A DNA stretch of 64,000 bases from Leptospira terpstrae serovar Hualin str. LT 11-33 = ATCC 700639 (GTDB lineage Bacteria > Spirochaetota > Leptospiria > Leptospirales > Leptospiraceae), in the NCBI RefSeq assembly GCF_000332495.1, contig NZ_AOGW02000016.1:1-64000 (forward strand). Direction: 5' to 3'. The notes under the pieces are model-generated. The model saw nothing but the letters and a program-made list of their open reading frames with translations. It ran no database searches and had not been told where the DNA came from. Both the position numbers and the translations under genes were made by a program. This document shows positions 7,790 through 16,553 of this stretch, piece by piece; positions within the stretch are counted from its first letter, which is position 1, and every line of letters begins with the position of its first letter.

Positions 7790-9380
7790 ATACCCTCTTC
7801 TTTTACTCCTACCAGCTGCGATATTTTTTGCCCTGGCACTCGAACCCTTCGGATTTGCCTCTGCAGGGTTTGTTTGTATTTTCCTAATTCTTTATTTCAC
7901 CAAACAACTCACAATTGTATCCAGTGGGAAAAAAACACTGCTTGCGACTTTTCTTTTTTCTAGTTTTGTGACTCTCACTAGTTTCTATTGGATTTGGAAT
8001 GCGATTCGTAATATTTCCGGGCAGGGAGTTGTCATTTCCTCTCTCCTATTTTTAGTGTATGCACTCGTTTCCTTTTATAAAGTGGGAATCATTTTTTTTG
8101 GGTCAGTTTATCTCACAAAATTTCGCAACATCAAGGACTCACATTTTTTATTATTTGTCATCCCTTCTCTTTTCTTAATCTCTGATTGGATTTGTCCCAT
8201 GATCTTTCCTGTGTATTGGGGAGATTTATTTCGGAACAATATACTATGGCGACAGATGGCAAGGTTAGGAACTGAGGTCCTGGGATTTGTCTCCGTTATT
8301 TCTACATCCCTTATCTATTTGATGATTCTAAAATCCGATAAAGGTATTCGAACTTATAGCCTATACCTTTTCCCAATTTTTTGTTTTTTCTCACTCAATT
8401 TATACTTTCTTTCAGAAACCATCCCCCAAGGCCCAACTCTCCATCTCGCATTACTACAACCAAACACAGAATATGCGAAAAGAGAAGTTCAGGAAAACCA
8501 TGCCTGGATGACAAAAACCATTCAATCAGTCTATGATATTGGTTTGGAGGCCATTCGTAATTCTCCAAAACCAATTGATTTACTCGTGATGCCAGAGTCC
8601 GCCATTCCATTTCTGGGAACCCTTGATTCCAAGGATACCGAATCAACATATAGCAAAAGTTTTGTGGATGTCACGGAGAGTCTTGTCCGATTCAATAATG
8701 CACCCCTTGTATTTAATGAACTGGTCTCAGACCAAGGATCGAGAAACTCCCTCACCCTACTGCATCCTATCTCCATGGTTTCAGAACGGAGATACAAACA
8801 AGTCTTACTTCCTTTTGGAGAGTATTTACCAGGAGAAAAACAAATTCCCTGGCTCCGAATTTTATTACCGGAGACAAGTCACCATGTTCCCGGAAAACTA
8901 ACAGACGCTTTAGGGTTTCAAACCAAAACGGGCGAAATAGTTACATTTAGTCCGCTCGTGTGTTATGAAGTAATGTATCCTGAATTAATTCGTAAAATGA
9001 TGGTTCATTCCCCCTCGGAATTCATTCTCAATCTCACTAACGATTCTTGGTTTGAAAGTCTTACGGAAACACAACAACATGCAGGGGCGGGAAGGCTTCG
9101 CTCCATAGAATCTGGAAGGCCTGTTGTGCGAGTAGCAGTGACAGGCCTCACAACTGCTTATGATCCCTGGGGACGAGAGATGATGGGTGAATTACAAACA
9201 TTCCAAAAAGCCATTGGGTATTTGGATTTGCCGACAGTATTAAAGGAAAGAACAACTCCTTATATCCAAATTGGTCCGAGTCCTTGGCGAATCATGGCCG
9301 TTTTTCTTCTATTTTTTGTTTTTTTCCGTAGTCCACGTCGGATACTCCCTCATAAAATGAAAAATGAAATTGAAATTTAG
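7758..9380 (+). CDS. lnt: apolipoprotein N-acyltransferase
   Basis: Adds the third acyl chain to the N-terminal cysteine of lipoproteins in the inner membrane. 540 residues: five to six N-terminal membrane spans, a periplasmic nitrilase-type domain (about 220-490), and a last membrane helix (about 505-525). The catalytic triad is visible: Glu in VMPESAIPF, Lys in KQVLLPFGEYLPGE, Cys in SPLVCYEVMYPE. The sequence NLTNDSWF and the GRPVVRVAVTG segment are also typical. The ATG lies inside the end of the foldase gene (32-base overlap), so translation is probably coupled; the small gene downstream shares the transcript. Confidence 0.92.
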   Translation: MRKHSKIPEIKYPLLLLLPAAIFFALALEPFGFASAGFVCIFLILYFTKQLTIVSSGKKTLLATFLFSSFVTLTSFYWIWNAIRNISGQGVVISSLLFLVYALVSFYKVGIIFFGSVYLTKFRNIKDSHFLLFVIPSLFLISDWICPMIFPVYWGDLFRNNILWRQMARLGTEVLGFVSVISTSLIYLMILKSDKGIRTYSLYLFPIFCFFSLNLYFLSETIPQGPTLHLALLQPNTEYAKREVQENHAWMTKTIQSVYDIGLEAIRNSPKPIDLLVMPESAIPFLGTLDSKDTESTYSKSFVDVTESLVRFNNAPLVFNELVSDQGSRNSLTLLHPISMVSERRYKQVLLPFGEYLPGEKQIPWLRILLPETSHHVPGKLTDALGFQTKTGEIVTFSPLVCYEVMYPELIRKMMVHSPSEFILNLTNDSWFESLTETQQHAGAGRLRSIESGRPVVRVAVTGLTTAYDPWGREMMGELQTFQKAIGYLDLPTVLKERTTPYIQIGPSPWRIMAVFLLFFVFFRSPRRILPHKMKNEIEI

Positions 9381-9405
9381 GTAAGGAAAGAAAGGCTATT
9401 CGAAT

Positions 9406-9702
9406 ATGGAATGGGAAAAAATACTTCGCGATGCAGTCAAAGAAAACTCAATTAAGGAATTGTATCTCCGAAAGGTACCTTCTTTAAAGACCTGCGAAGA
9501 TTGGAATAAGGTCGTGGAAGTGGGAATGGTAGACCACAAAACGAAGTATGCTTATTATAAGGGTGGTCTTGTAAAATATGGAGAAAGATTGTTTTTTGTA
9601 ACCCAAGAACGTTTGGATGCAGTCTCTCCCTTTCGTAAATGGGATTTTAAAAACAAAATCAAAGTCACTGATCCGGAACTCACGGTCGGCGAAAAAAAAT
9701 AA
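9406..9702 (+). CDS. hypothetical protein
   Basis: 98 residues, soluble, without signal peptide or membrane segment; rich in lysine, tyrosine and tryptophan (MEWEKILRDAVKEN at the start, SPFRKWDFKNKIKV near the end). A purine-rich GTAAGGAAAG lies shortly before the ATG. It is the last gene of the foldase-lnt run and is followed by a strong terminator. I do not recognise a family. Confidence 0.65.
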   Translation: MEWEKILRDAVKENSIKELYLRKVPSLKTCEDWNKVVEVGMVDHKTKYAYYKGGLVKYGERLFFVTQERLDAVSPFRKWDFKNKIKVTDPELTVGEKK

Positions 9703-9735
9703 GTCAATTTCTTTCGATTTGGCATGTTTCTAAAA

Positions 9736-9763
9736 AAAAAGACCAACACATGTTGGTCTTTTT
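9736..9763. terminator. bidirectional rho-independent terminator
   Basis: AAAAAGACCAACA, loop CA, TGTTGGTCTTTTT: a perfect 13-bp stem with A and T tracts on either side. It separates the plus-strand lnt run from the convergent gene ending at 9787 and can serve both strands. Confidence 0.9.
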
Positions 9764-9786
9764 CGTTTATGGGGAGTTTTTACATA

Positions 9787-11787
9787 CTACCGATTCAATC
9801 GGATGATCATATTTAATTTTTCTGAGATGGCAATCACTTCCATCACTTTGGATTTCTCAATAATGATTCCCGTTGGGCTCACTTCTTCCAATACAAACTT
9901 TTTCCCTTTGATCTGACCGAGGAGTAGTTCCATCACTTGTGAGTCTTTGGTTCTAAGTAGAACCGAGTCCTCTGTAATAGTCACAATGGGTAGATTATTT
10001 CCCCAATCATCGAGTAAGAAGAGTAAGTTTTGTGCGAGTTCCGCTTTAGAGGATTCACGTAAGAAATGAATGAAAGTTTCTTTGTCGTACCCAAGGAGAA
10101 TTCCCAATTGGAAACTATCTTTCGTAAGTAAAAAAGTATAAACTCTGTCGTAGTCTTTCAACTCACAGAATGCTTTTAACAAATGAATTCCATGCAAAGA
10201 CACTCGATCTGGGAATGCAATGATCGAGAAGTCAGGGTTAATGGTGATTCCACCTTTTTCTGTGACAGTCACGAGAGCTTCATGGTTGAAGTAATGAGCT
10301 CCCAGTTCCGAAAGGCTTAAGTTTCGTTGCGGGTATTCCACTTCGATGAGGCCAAACAGTTGTAAGTAGAAAATAGCAGAAATGATTTCTTTTCTTAAAT
10401 CAGCCAAATCTTCTTCGTAAGTTTTGATTTGGAAAGTAGGTGAAAAAACCAAATGGTCACGAATGATATGAGAAAAGATAACTGATGTGTTGATCTTTCC
10501 GTGTGCCATGATGAGTTTTACTGTTTTGTCTAAAATTCCTTTTTCGTAGAAAGGAACCTCAGTAGCAGTAAATACTTCAGCAGGATTTAGACGACGAGTC
10601 CTTGCTTCATTCACTTCATGAATCACAAGTTTCATGATTTCAAAGATATCTTTCTTTAGAAATTCATCTGTATCCTGAACTAGAATTACATTCTCACCTT
10701 TGATATCTACATAACCCAAGAGTTTCAAGATAGGAAGAATGAGCTCAATTTGGTAAACTTGGCTCTTTTCAGGGAAAATTTCAATATCAGGAGATAAAAG
10801 TTCCGTTTCCGTTCTTTTATGATCTGCCTGTTTGATTTTTCCTGATTTCGCAAGGTTCAAACCTTTACGGGAAATATAAGAAATGAGTTTTTTAACGTTT
10901 AAGAAAAAATCAAGGCCATTGGCAGAAATTTTTTCCTGACGAACTCGAGTGCCTTTTTTTACCGGAGGTAAAATAGGGGAAAATTGCAAATGATCTAAAA
11001 TTTCTTTCGGAATCACAATGACCCGAATGAATTTATCTTCTACATAATATAAATCACGTACAAGGTAAAGAGATGTTAGATGAGGAATAGTTTGTTCAAA
11101 CCTACCTCGGTTCACAGTAATATAGTTACGGATTGTATCCGCTTCAATCACACCACCATGAATATAAATCTGATGAAGAACGTCTTTGTCAAAATCAGAT
11201 AGTTCATCGATTAGCTTTTGAAGGAATTCTGCATCGAGAGCATTCTTTAAGAATGTTTCAATGTGTTCGCCTTTTTTAGCACCAACTGCTTCTTTCCATT
11301 CCTCAGGAAGTTCCGCAAGAGTTGCTTTGTGTAAAGCCTTCTCAATGGAGAACTTAAACTTCTCACCCTTTGGATTTGTTTCTACCTTAATGAGTCTTAA
11401 GTATTCATCATAGGTATGGTATTTGTCTAAATTGTTAGTTAGGCGTTCGCGATTCTTTCTTTGGTATAGTAGATAGTATTTGCGGAGAACATTTAGTTCC
11501 ATCTCCACGTTGATAGGTGGAATGTTGACCTTTCTCGAAATTTCTCCGAGTGTCATCACCCCTTTGTTCTTTAAAATGGATGTTAGAATATTGACTTGTA
11601 AAGGGGTGAACTTTTCCAGGATCCCTTTTAGGTAAAACTCGTTCTGGAAAGTCTCCATGAGGCCCAAAATTGTCGATTTTTTGTCCTTTCCCGGGATCTT
11701 TTGGATGTTCCAAAGGCTTGCGATTTTTTTGATCTCGTTGAGATCGAGTTTCTCTAACTCTTGGTACAGGACAGTTTCTTGGCTCAT
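9787..11787 (-). CDS. helicase-associated (XPB/Ssl2 N-terminal-like) domain protein without a helicase
   Basis: 666 residues, soluble. The N-terminal part has winged-helix-like segments (for example [18 protein letters not shown], then [20 protein letters not shown]). The segment at about 495-590 ([50 protein letters not shown]) matches the domain found at the N-terminus of XPB/Ssl2 helicases and in stand-alone bacterial helicase-associated proteins. No Walker A or DEAD-type motif is present, so it is not itself a helicase. It could be a DNA-binding or regulatory factor (inference). The gene points away from ubiB-feoAB, with a structured 85-base element in between. Confidence 0.6.
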   Translation of the reverse strand: MSQETVLYQELEKLDLNEIKKIASLWNIQKIPGKDKKSTILGLMETFQNEFYLKGILEKFTPLQVNILTSILKNKGVMTLGEISRKVNIPPINVEMELNVLRKYYLLYQRKNRERLTNNLDKYHTYDEYLRLIKVETNPKGEKFKFSIEKALHKATLAELPEEWKEAVGAKKGEHIETFLKNALDAEFLQKLIDELSDFDKDVLHQIYIHGGVIEADTIRNYITVNRGRFEQTIPHLTSLYLVRDLYYVEDKFIRVIVIPKEILDHLQFSPILPPVKKGTRVRQEKISANGLDFFLNVKKLISYISRKGLNLAKSGKIKQADHKRTETELLSPDIEIFPEKSQVYQIELILPILKLLGYVDIKGENVILVQDTDEFLKKDIFEIMKLVIHEVNEARTRRLNPAEVFTATEVPFYEKGILDKTVKLIMAHGKINTSVIFSHIIRDHLVFSPTFQIKTYEEDLADLRKEIISAIFYLQLFGLIEVEYPQRNLSLSELGAHYFNHEALVTVTEKGGITINPDFSIIAFPDRVSLHGIHLLKAFCELKDYDRVYTFLLTKDSFQLGILLGYDKETFIHFLRESSKAELAQNLLFLLDDWGNNLPIVTITEDSVLLRTKDSQVMELLLGQIKGKKFVLEEVSPTGIIIEKSKVMEVIAISEKLNMIIRLNR

Positions 11788-11809
11788 GGGTGCGATTTGA
11801 TAAGTTTTT

Positions 11810-11894
11810 GTTTGAGACCTATTCCTGCAACTCTATTTCAATTGCAGAAGCGAAGGGGATTTTCTCGTTTCCAATCCCGATTTAGGTCTCAAAC
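11810..11894. promoter_or_regulatory. 85-nt inverted-repeat element, three-way-junction-like
   Basis: Outer arms GTTTGAGACCTA (11810-11821) and TAGGTCTCAAAC (11883-11894) are perfect 12-bp reverse complements. Two smaller inverted repeats lie inside: CTGCAA/TTGCAG (11825-11830 with 11842-11847) and GGGATT/AATCCC (11856-11861 with 11873-11878). As RNA this would fold into a three-way junction whose closing stem ends next to the AGGG before the ubiB ATG. It fills most of the gap between two divergent genes. Function unknown; a leader RNA structure, a protein-binding site or a small inverted-repeat element are all possible. Confidence 0.55.
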
Positions 11895-11902
11895 TAGGGC
11901 GT

Positions 11903-13201
11903 ATGGATTCCCTTTCTGAACTTGTTTCTTTTGGTTGGCAATCAAGCCTTCGAGTCGCTCATTCCAGTTTTGTGTTCACTTCCAAGGCGATAGGGATTCT
12001 CACCCAGCTAGCGAAAGGACAACCCAATCACAGAGACATTGCGATCACCCTAAGAGAAGCATTTGCAAACCTTGGTGCCACCTACATCAAATTAGGTCAG
12101 TTCATAGCCAGTGCCCCTTCCCTCTTTCCCAAAGAGTATGTAGAGGAAATGCAGGCCTGTTTGGATTCTGTCCGCCCCGTTGCCTTCCGGGACATACGAT
12201 CCTCCGTAGAACGGGAATTGGGTGGAAAATTAGAATCGTTATTCCATAGTTTTGAAGAATCTCCTCTAGCCTCTGCCTCCATTGCACAAGTCCATGCGGC
12301 CGTCACCAAAGAAGGTCTTGATGTCGTTGTCAAGGTCCAGAGGCCTGATGTCCACCTAACGTTAAAAACTGATATGCAGATTTTAGGAATCCTTACTAAA
12401 ATTTTGGAGTTCATTGCACCTGAATTTAAAAAATCCGGACTTACTGCAATGTTTGATGAATTCCAAATTTCTATTTTACAAGAAATTGATTTTATCCAAG
12501 AAGCAAAGAATATTGAAGAGTTTGAAGAATACTTATTACGAGTGAAAGAATCTAGAGCCAGAGTTCCCCGAGTTTATCATACTCTTTCCACAAAAAAAGT
12601 TTTGACCATGGAACGATTCTATGGTGTCCCCATTACCGACGAAGCGGGTCTACGGAAATTCACAAACAATCCAAGAAAGGTTTTAAGTGATGCACTCGAG
12701 ATTTGGTTTTCTTCTTTATCCAACCAAGGTTTTTTTCATGCGGATGTCCATGCAGGAAACTTAATGATTCTAAAGGATGGAACCATTGGTTTTATTGACT
12801 TTGGAATTGTGGGTAGGATCTCTCCTAAAATCTGGAAGGGACTTATGTTATTTACCCAAGGAATTGGAATTGGTGAACCTACATTAGTGGCTCAAGGTTT
12901 GGTCGAAATGGATTCAACTGATAGCGGTGTAAACCCTACGCTACTTGCAAAAGAATTAGATTCAGTTTTTAATGAATTAGAATCAGTTTATGTTCATTTG
13001 ACCGACAATGAGATGTTTGACGAATCCAGGGTAAATCGAATCATGTATGACATGAAGGAAATAGCCGAAAAAAATGGATTAAAAATCCCAAGAGAGTTCG
13101 CTCTCCTCATGAAACAAATGTTATACTTTGATCGTTATGTAAAATCCATGGCTCCTGAAATCAACCTATTCCGCGACTCACAGAAATTTGCAATCTCGTA
13201 A
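11903..13201 (+). CDS. ABC1/UbiB-family atypical kinase
   Basis: 432 residues of the UbiB/ADCK family, membrane-associated atypical kinases or ATPases involved in quinone biosynthesis or lipid homeostasis. Family marks in order: KLGQF (the KxGQ motif) at about 69-73, the alanine-rich loop ASASIAQVH, VVVKVQRP with the conserved lysine, HADVHAGNLMI (catalytic-loop Asp and Asn) and FIDFGIVG (DFG-type metal-binding Asp). The C-terminal hydrophobic helices often present in UbiB proper are not obvious. It is the first gene of a run with feoA, 9 bases downstream, so its link with iron uptake is at least transcriptional. Confidence 0.85.
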   Translation: MDSLSELVSFGWQSSLRVAHSSFVFTSKAIGILTQLAKGQPNHRDIAITLREAFANLGATYIKLGQFIASAPSLFPKEYVEEMQACLDSVRPVAFRDIRSSVERELGGKLESLFHSFEESPLASASIAQVHAAVTKEGLDVVVKVQRPDVHLTLKTDMQILGILTKILEFIAPEFKKSGLTAMFDEFQISILQEIDFIQEAKNIEEFEEYLLRVKESRARVPRVYHTLSTKKVLTMERFYGVPITDEAGLRKFTNNPRKVLSDALEIWFSSLSNQGFFHADVHAGNLMILKDGTIGFIDFGIVGRISPKIWKGLMLFTQGIGIGEPTLVAQGLVEMDSTDSGVNPTLLAKELDSVFNELESVYVHLTDNEMFDESRVNRIMYDMKEIAEKNGLKIPREFALLMKQMLYFDRYVKSMAPEINLFRDSQKFAIS

Positions 13202-13210
13202 ACCAAAAAC

Positions 13211-13450
13211 ATGACAATACAAGATTTAAAAATTGGAGAAACAGCGGAGATAGTTTCTTTGGATTCTAAACTACTTCCCAAACCCATGTTAACTGAGTTA
13301 CTAGAACTCGGCTTTTTCCCAGGTGCAGTAATCACACTCAAACACAAATCATTGTTACTTGGTAAAATGGTTTGTACCTTGAGCGGAACAACCATTGCTT
13401 TACGAATCAATGATGGGAATGCAATAGAAATTAAATTAAGACAAACATGA
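13211..13450 (+). CDS. feoA: FeoA, ferrous iron transport accessory protein
   Basis: 79 residues with the SH3-like FeoA fold pattern: LKIGETAEIVSLDSK at the start, a MLTELLELGFFPGAVITL core (the family's L..LGl.pG..i.v), and TTIALRINDGNAIEI at the end. FeoA is a small cytoplasmic partner of FeoB. The stop overlaps the feoB start by 4 bases (ATGA), so the two are translationally coupled. It begins 9 bases after the UbiB-like gene. Confidence 0.9.
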   Translation: MTIQDLKIGETAEIVSLDSKLLPKPMLTELLELGFFPGAVITLKHKSLLLGKMVCTLSGTTIALRINDGNAIEIKLRQT

Positions 13451-15516
13451 AAGAAAAACGAATTTATTTAGTTGGAAATCCCAATTGCGGAAAATCAACT
13501 CTCTTTAACCAACTTACAGGCCTCAAACAAAAAACCGGAAACTTTAGTGGAGTCACAGTCGAAAAAAGAGAAGGCATCCTAAGCTTAGATGATTCTGACT
13601 GGATTATCACCGACTTACCAGGGACATACGGTCTTGGTGGAATTGCAGAAGATAAAAAAATTGCCTACGAAATTTTACTTTCTAGAAAACCGGAAGAACA
13701 AGTCATTTATGTTTTGGATGCTTTAAACTTAGAGCGGGGTCTTCAGTTTTTACTTCAAATCATTGATATGGGAGTTCCTGCAATAGTGGTACTTACCATG
13801 AAAGATGTTTTAGAAAAAAAAAGAATCCAATTGGATCTCGAAAAACTAAAAAAATCGATAGGACTCCAATTTATTTTGGTAAATGCAAAATCGGGTGAAG
13901 GAATTGATACCTTAAAAGAAGTATTAAAAAACCCAAATAGTTTTCAGAAACGCACTCGTTTATGGACTTGGGGATCGAAAGAGGAATCTTTTTTAACCTT
14001 AGCAAAACGAAAGCTCGGAATTACAACAAACGAAGCAGAATTCTTTTTGTCTCAATCTCTAAAATATATAAATAAAGATCCACATTTAAGTGAAGAACGT
14101 TATTTCTCTAAGTTTCCCGAAGATACAAAACACTGGTTACGAACAGAGGTAGAGGGAAAAGGTTTTTCCTTTTATTACCAAGAAGAAATGATTTATCGGT
14201 CTTTCTTTATTAAAAAAGTTTTGGCAGATGTGATTACATATCCGAAATCCACTCCTGGTAGTTGGGAAGAAAAATTGGATTTAGTTTTATTACATCCAAT
14301 TTTTGGATTTGTATGTTTTTTTCTTTTGATGGGACTTCTTTTCCAAAGTTTATTTAGTTTTGCCGAACTTCCTATGGACCTCATAGAATCAGGGATCACA
14401 AACTTACAATTGTTTGTGGAATCTTTCTTAAGTGAAGGTCTATTCAGATCTTTGGTGGCCGAAGGAATTATTGGAGGAGTGGGAAGTGTGATTGTTTTTA
14501 TTCCTCAAATTGCTCTTCTCTTTTTATTTATCGGAATATTAGAAGAGTCAGGTTATTTAGCCCGCGCCAGTTTTTTAATGGATCGGATTATGGGTAAATT
14601 TGGTCTCTCTGGAAAATCCTTTATCCCTTTGTTATCTTCTGCGGCCTGTGCGGTTCCTGCAATCCTTGGAACAAGAACCATCGAAAATAAATCTGACCGT
14701 TTTACAACGATTATGGTGTCACCACTTGTGATGTGTTCCGCAAGGTATCCGGTATATATTTTAATTGTGGGAACAGTATTTAGTTTTCCACCTGTATTTG
14801 GAATTTTTAATATCCAGGGGTTTGTTTTGTTCTCAATGTTTTTTTTGGGAATGATCACTAGTTTTGGATTTGCTTTACTCTTTCGCAAAACCGTATTCAA
14901 AGAAGTTGCTTCCTATTTTGTGATGGAACTTCCAAGATACAACATTCCTTCTATAAAAAGTTTATTTCATACAGTTTATGGAAAGGTAAAATCATTTTTA
15001 TCTACTGCAGGTCAGATCATTCTATATATTTCTGTGCTTCTTTGGTTTTTAAGCCACTTCCCTGCTGAATATAAAAATAACGAATGGAAAACTAGTCCCA
15101 TAGAAAGTTCTTATATTGGAACGGTCGGGAAGGTTATGGAACCTGCAATTGAACCTCTTGGTTTTGATTGGAAAATTGGGATTTCCATTATCACTTCCTT
15201 TGCTGCCAGAGAAGTGATGGTCTCCACCTTAGCGGTATTATATGGATCGGAAGAAAACGAAGAAGGTGAATCATTACGCTCCACACTTCGTACAGAAACA
15301 AGAGCAGATGGAACTCTCGTTTGGACGCCACTTTCTGGTCTTTCTCTTCTAGTATTTTTTGCCTTTGCGAGCCAATGTATGTCCACCCTTGCTGTTACCA
15401 AAAAAGAAACAGGGACTATATTTTGGCCGATCGTACAATTTTTATATATGACAACTCTTGCCATTACCGCCTCGTTTCTAATTTTCCAATTGGGAAAAAT
15501 TTTAGGATTTTCTTAA
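13447..15516 (+). CDS. feoB: FeoB, ferrous iron transporter
   Basis: Inner-membrane Fe(II) uptake protein with a cytoplasmic G domain. The 689 residues hold GNPNCGKST (G1, residues 10-18), DLPGTYGL (G3, 56-63), then a G4 motif TMKD (117-120) where most FeoBs have NxxD, and NAKSGEG (G5). After a helical linker come the membrane domains with the two Gate-type blocks: GGVGSVIVFIPQIALLFLFI followed by EESGYLA, and ILGTRTIENKSDR plus PLVMCSARYPVY. The MCSARYPVY cysteine block is typical. Coupled to feoA; neuB-like gene follows after 30 bases. Confidence 0.95.
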   Translation: MKEKRIYLVGNPNCGKSTLFNQLTGLKQKTGNFSGVTVEKREGILSLDDSDWIITDLPGTYGLGGIAEDKKIAYEILLSRKPEEQVIYVLDALNLERGLQFLLQIIDMGVPAIVVLTMKDVLEKKRIQLDLEKLKKSIGLQFILVNAKSGEGIDTLKEVLKNPNSFQKRTRLWTWGSKEESFLTLAKRKLGITTNEAEFFLSQSLKYINKDPHLSEERYFSKFPEDTKHWLRTEVEGKGFSFYYQEEMIYRSFFIKKVLADVITYPKSTPGSWEEKLDLVLLHPIFGFVCFFLLMGLLFQSLFSFAELPMDLIESGITNLQLFVESFLSEGLFRSLVAEGIIGGVGSVIVFIPQIALLFLFIGILEESGYLARASFLMDRIMGKFGLSGKSFIPLLSSAACAVPAILGTRTIENKSDRFTTIMVSPLVMCSARYPVYILIVGTVFSFPPVFGIFNIQGFVLFSMFFLGMITSFGFALLFRKTVFKEVASYFVMELPRYNIPSIKSLFHTVYGKVKSFLSTAGQIILYISVLLWFLSHFPAEYKNNEWKTSPIESSYIGTVGKVMEPAIEPLGFDWKIGISIITSFAAREVMVSTLAVLYGSEENEEGESLRSTLRTETRADGTLVWTPLSGLSLLVFFAFASQCMSTLAVTKKETGTIFWPIVQFLYMTTLAITASFLIFQLGKILGFS

Positions 15517-15546
15517 TTTGCCGACAATGAAGGAAAGAAGGGCAAC

Positions 15547-16539
15547 TTGGATTTTAAAATTGGCACAAAAACTTTAACTAGAAAATCAGAACCATATCTG
15601 GTAGCAGAAATCGGCCTAAACCATAATGCCGACATGGAAATTGGAAAACGAACGATCGCAAAAGCCAAAGAGTCCGGAGCCCATGCGGTCAAATTCCAAA
15701 CCTACCGAACCGAAGAGTTTATCGATGAGTCGAATCCCGATGTAAAGTTTCTTTTTGATATATTTAAAACTTATGAATTGAATGAAACCGAACACCTAGA
15801 ATTGCAAAAGACTGCTCTTGATTTAGGACTCGACTTTTTTTCCACTCCTCTTTGTGAATCCGCAGTAGATCTGTTATGTGGACTGAATGTTCCTATTCTA
15901 AAAATAGCATCTGGTGATATTGTCAACCTACCCTTACTTAAAAAATCAGTCCAATCAGGAAAACCACTAATCGTATCCACAGGGGCTGCTTTACCCGAAG
16001 AAGTGACGAGAGCTATTTCATTTTTTCAAAATAACCAAACGGAAGTTTGTTTACTCCATTGTGTGTCCATGTATCCCACTCCCTTAAACAAAGTAAACCT
16101 TCAGTCCATTCCTTTCTATTTAGATACAACTGATTATGTGGTAGGATTTAGTGACCATTCCGATGGAACTATGGCTTCTTCTGCTGCTTGTGCTTTAGGA
16201 GCCGTTGTTTTTGAAAAACACTTCACTTTGGATCGAAACCTAGAAGGGCCCGACCATGGAATTTCTATGGATCCAATTATGTTTTCAAAACTTGCCAATG
16301 ACTTAAAACAAAGTTTTGAAATGGGTGGGAAGTATGGTAAAAACGCTCATTCAGAAGAAACCAGTGGTTGGTTTTATGGCAGACGGTCTTTATACAAAAA
16401 AGGTAGTTCTATTTTGAGCCTAAGGCCAGCATTACACACGAAAGATAAAAATGTTTTGGATTCTTGGGAGATCGATAGAGTGGGAAATCCTTCTGGAATA
16501 CCAGAAGGACCGGTCCGTTTATCACCTACTTCTAAGTAG
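15547..16539 (+). CDS. NeuB-family sialic-acid-type synthase
   Basis: Condenses phosphoenolpyruvate with an amino sugar to make nonulosonic acids used on surface glycans. 330 residues from TTG 15547 (AAGGAAAGAAGGG upstream). Family marks: PYLVAEIGLNHNAD, AHAVKFQTYRTEEF, DFFSTPLCESAVDLL, PILKIASGDI, LLHCVSMYPTP, VGFSDHSDGTM, FEKHFTLDRNLEGPDH. These give the TIM-barrel with its metal and PEP residues. The C-terminal antifreeze-like (SAF) domain, which starts GRRSLY, quickly departs from the family and is short, so substrate closing may differ. No other nonulosonate gene lies in the window; it ends the ubiB-feoAB run. Confidence 0.8.
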   Translation: MDFKIGTKTLTRKSEPYLVAEIGLNHNADMEIGKRTIAKAKESGAHAVKFQTYRTEEFIDESNPDVKFLFDIFKTYELNETEHLELQKTALDLGLDFFSTPLCESAVDLLCGLNVPILKIASGDIVNLPLLKKSVQSGKPLIVSTGAALPEEVTRAISFFQNNQTEVCLLHCVSMYPTPLNKVNLQSIPFYLDTTDYVVGFSDHSDGTMASSAACALGAVVFEKHFTLDRNLEGPDHGISMDPIMFSKLANDLKQSFEMGGKYGKNAHSEETSGWFYGRRSLYKKGSSILSLRPALHTKDKNVLDSWEIDRVGNPSGIPEGPVRLSPTSK

Positions 16540-16547
16540 GTGATAAA
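16518..16547. terminator. perfect 14-bp inverted repeat over the neuB stop codon
   Basis: Arms TTTATCACCTACTT (16518-16531) and AAGTAGGTGATAAA (16534-16547) are perfect complements with a two-base centre, and include the TAG stop. The gene on the other strand ends at 16554. There is no T run beyond either arm, so it may be a bidirectional terminator of the weak kind or an mRNA-end stabiliser. Confidence 0.5.
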
Positions 16548-16553
16548 TTCAAA

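Noticed and set aside
11810..11894. Idea that the structured gap is an insertion-type inverted-repeat element
   Set aside because: No target duplication is visible at the flanks and no second copy was noticed in the window; kept as an alternative only.
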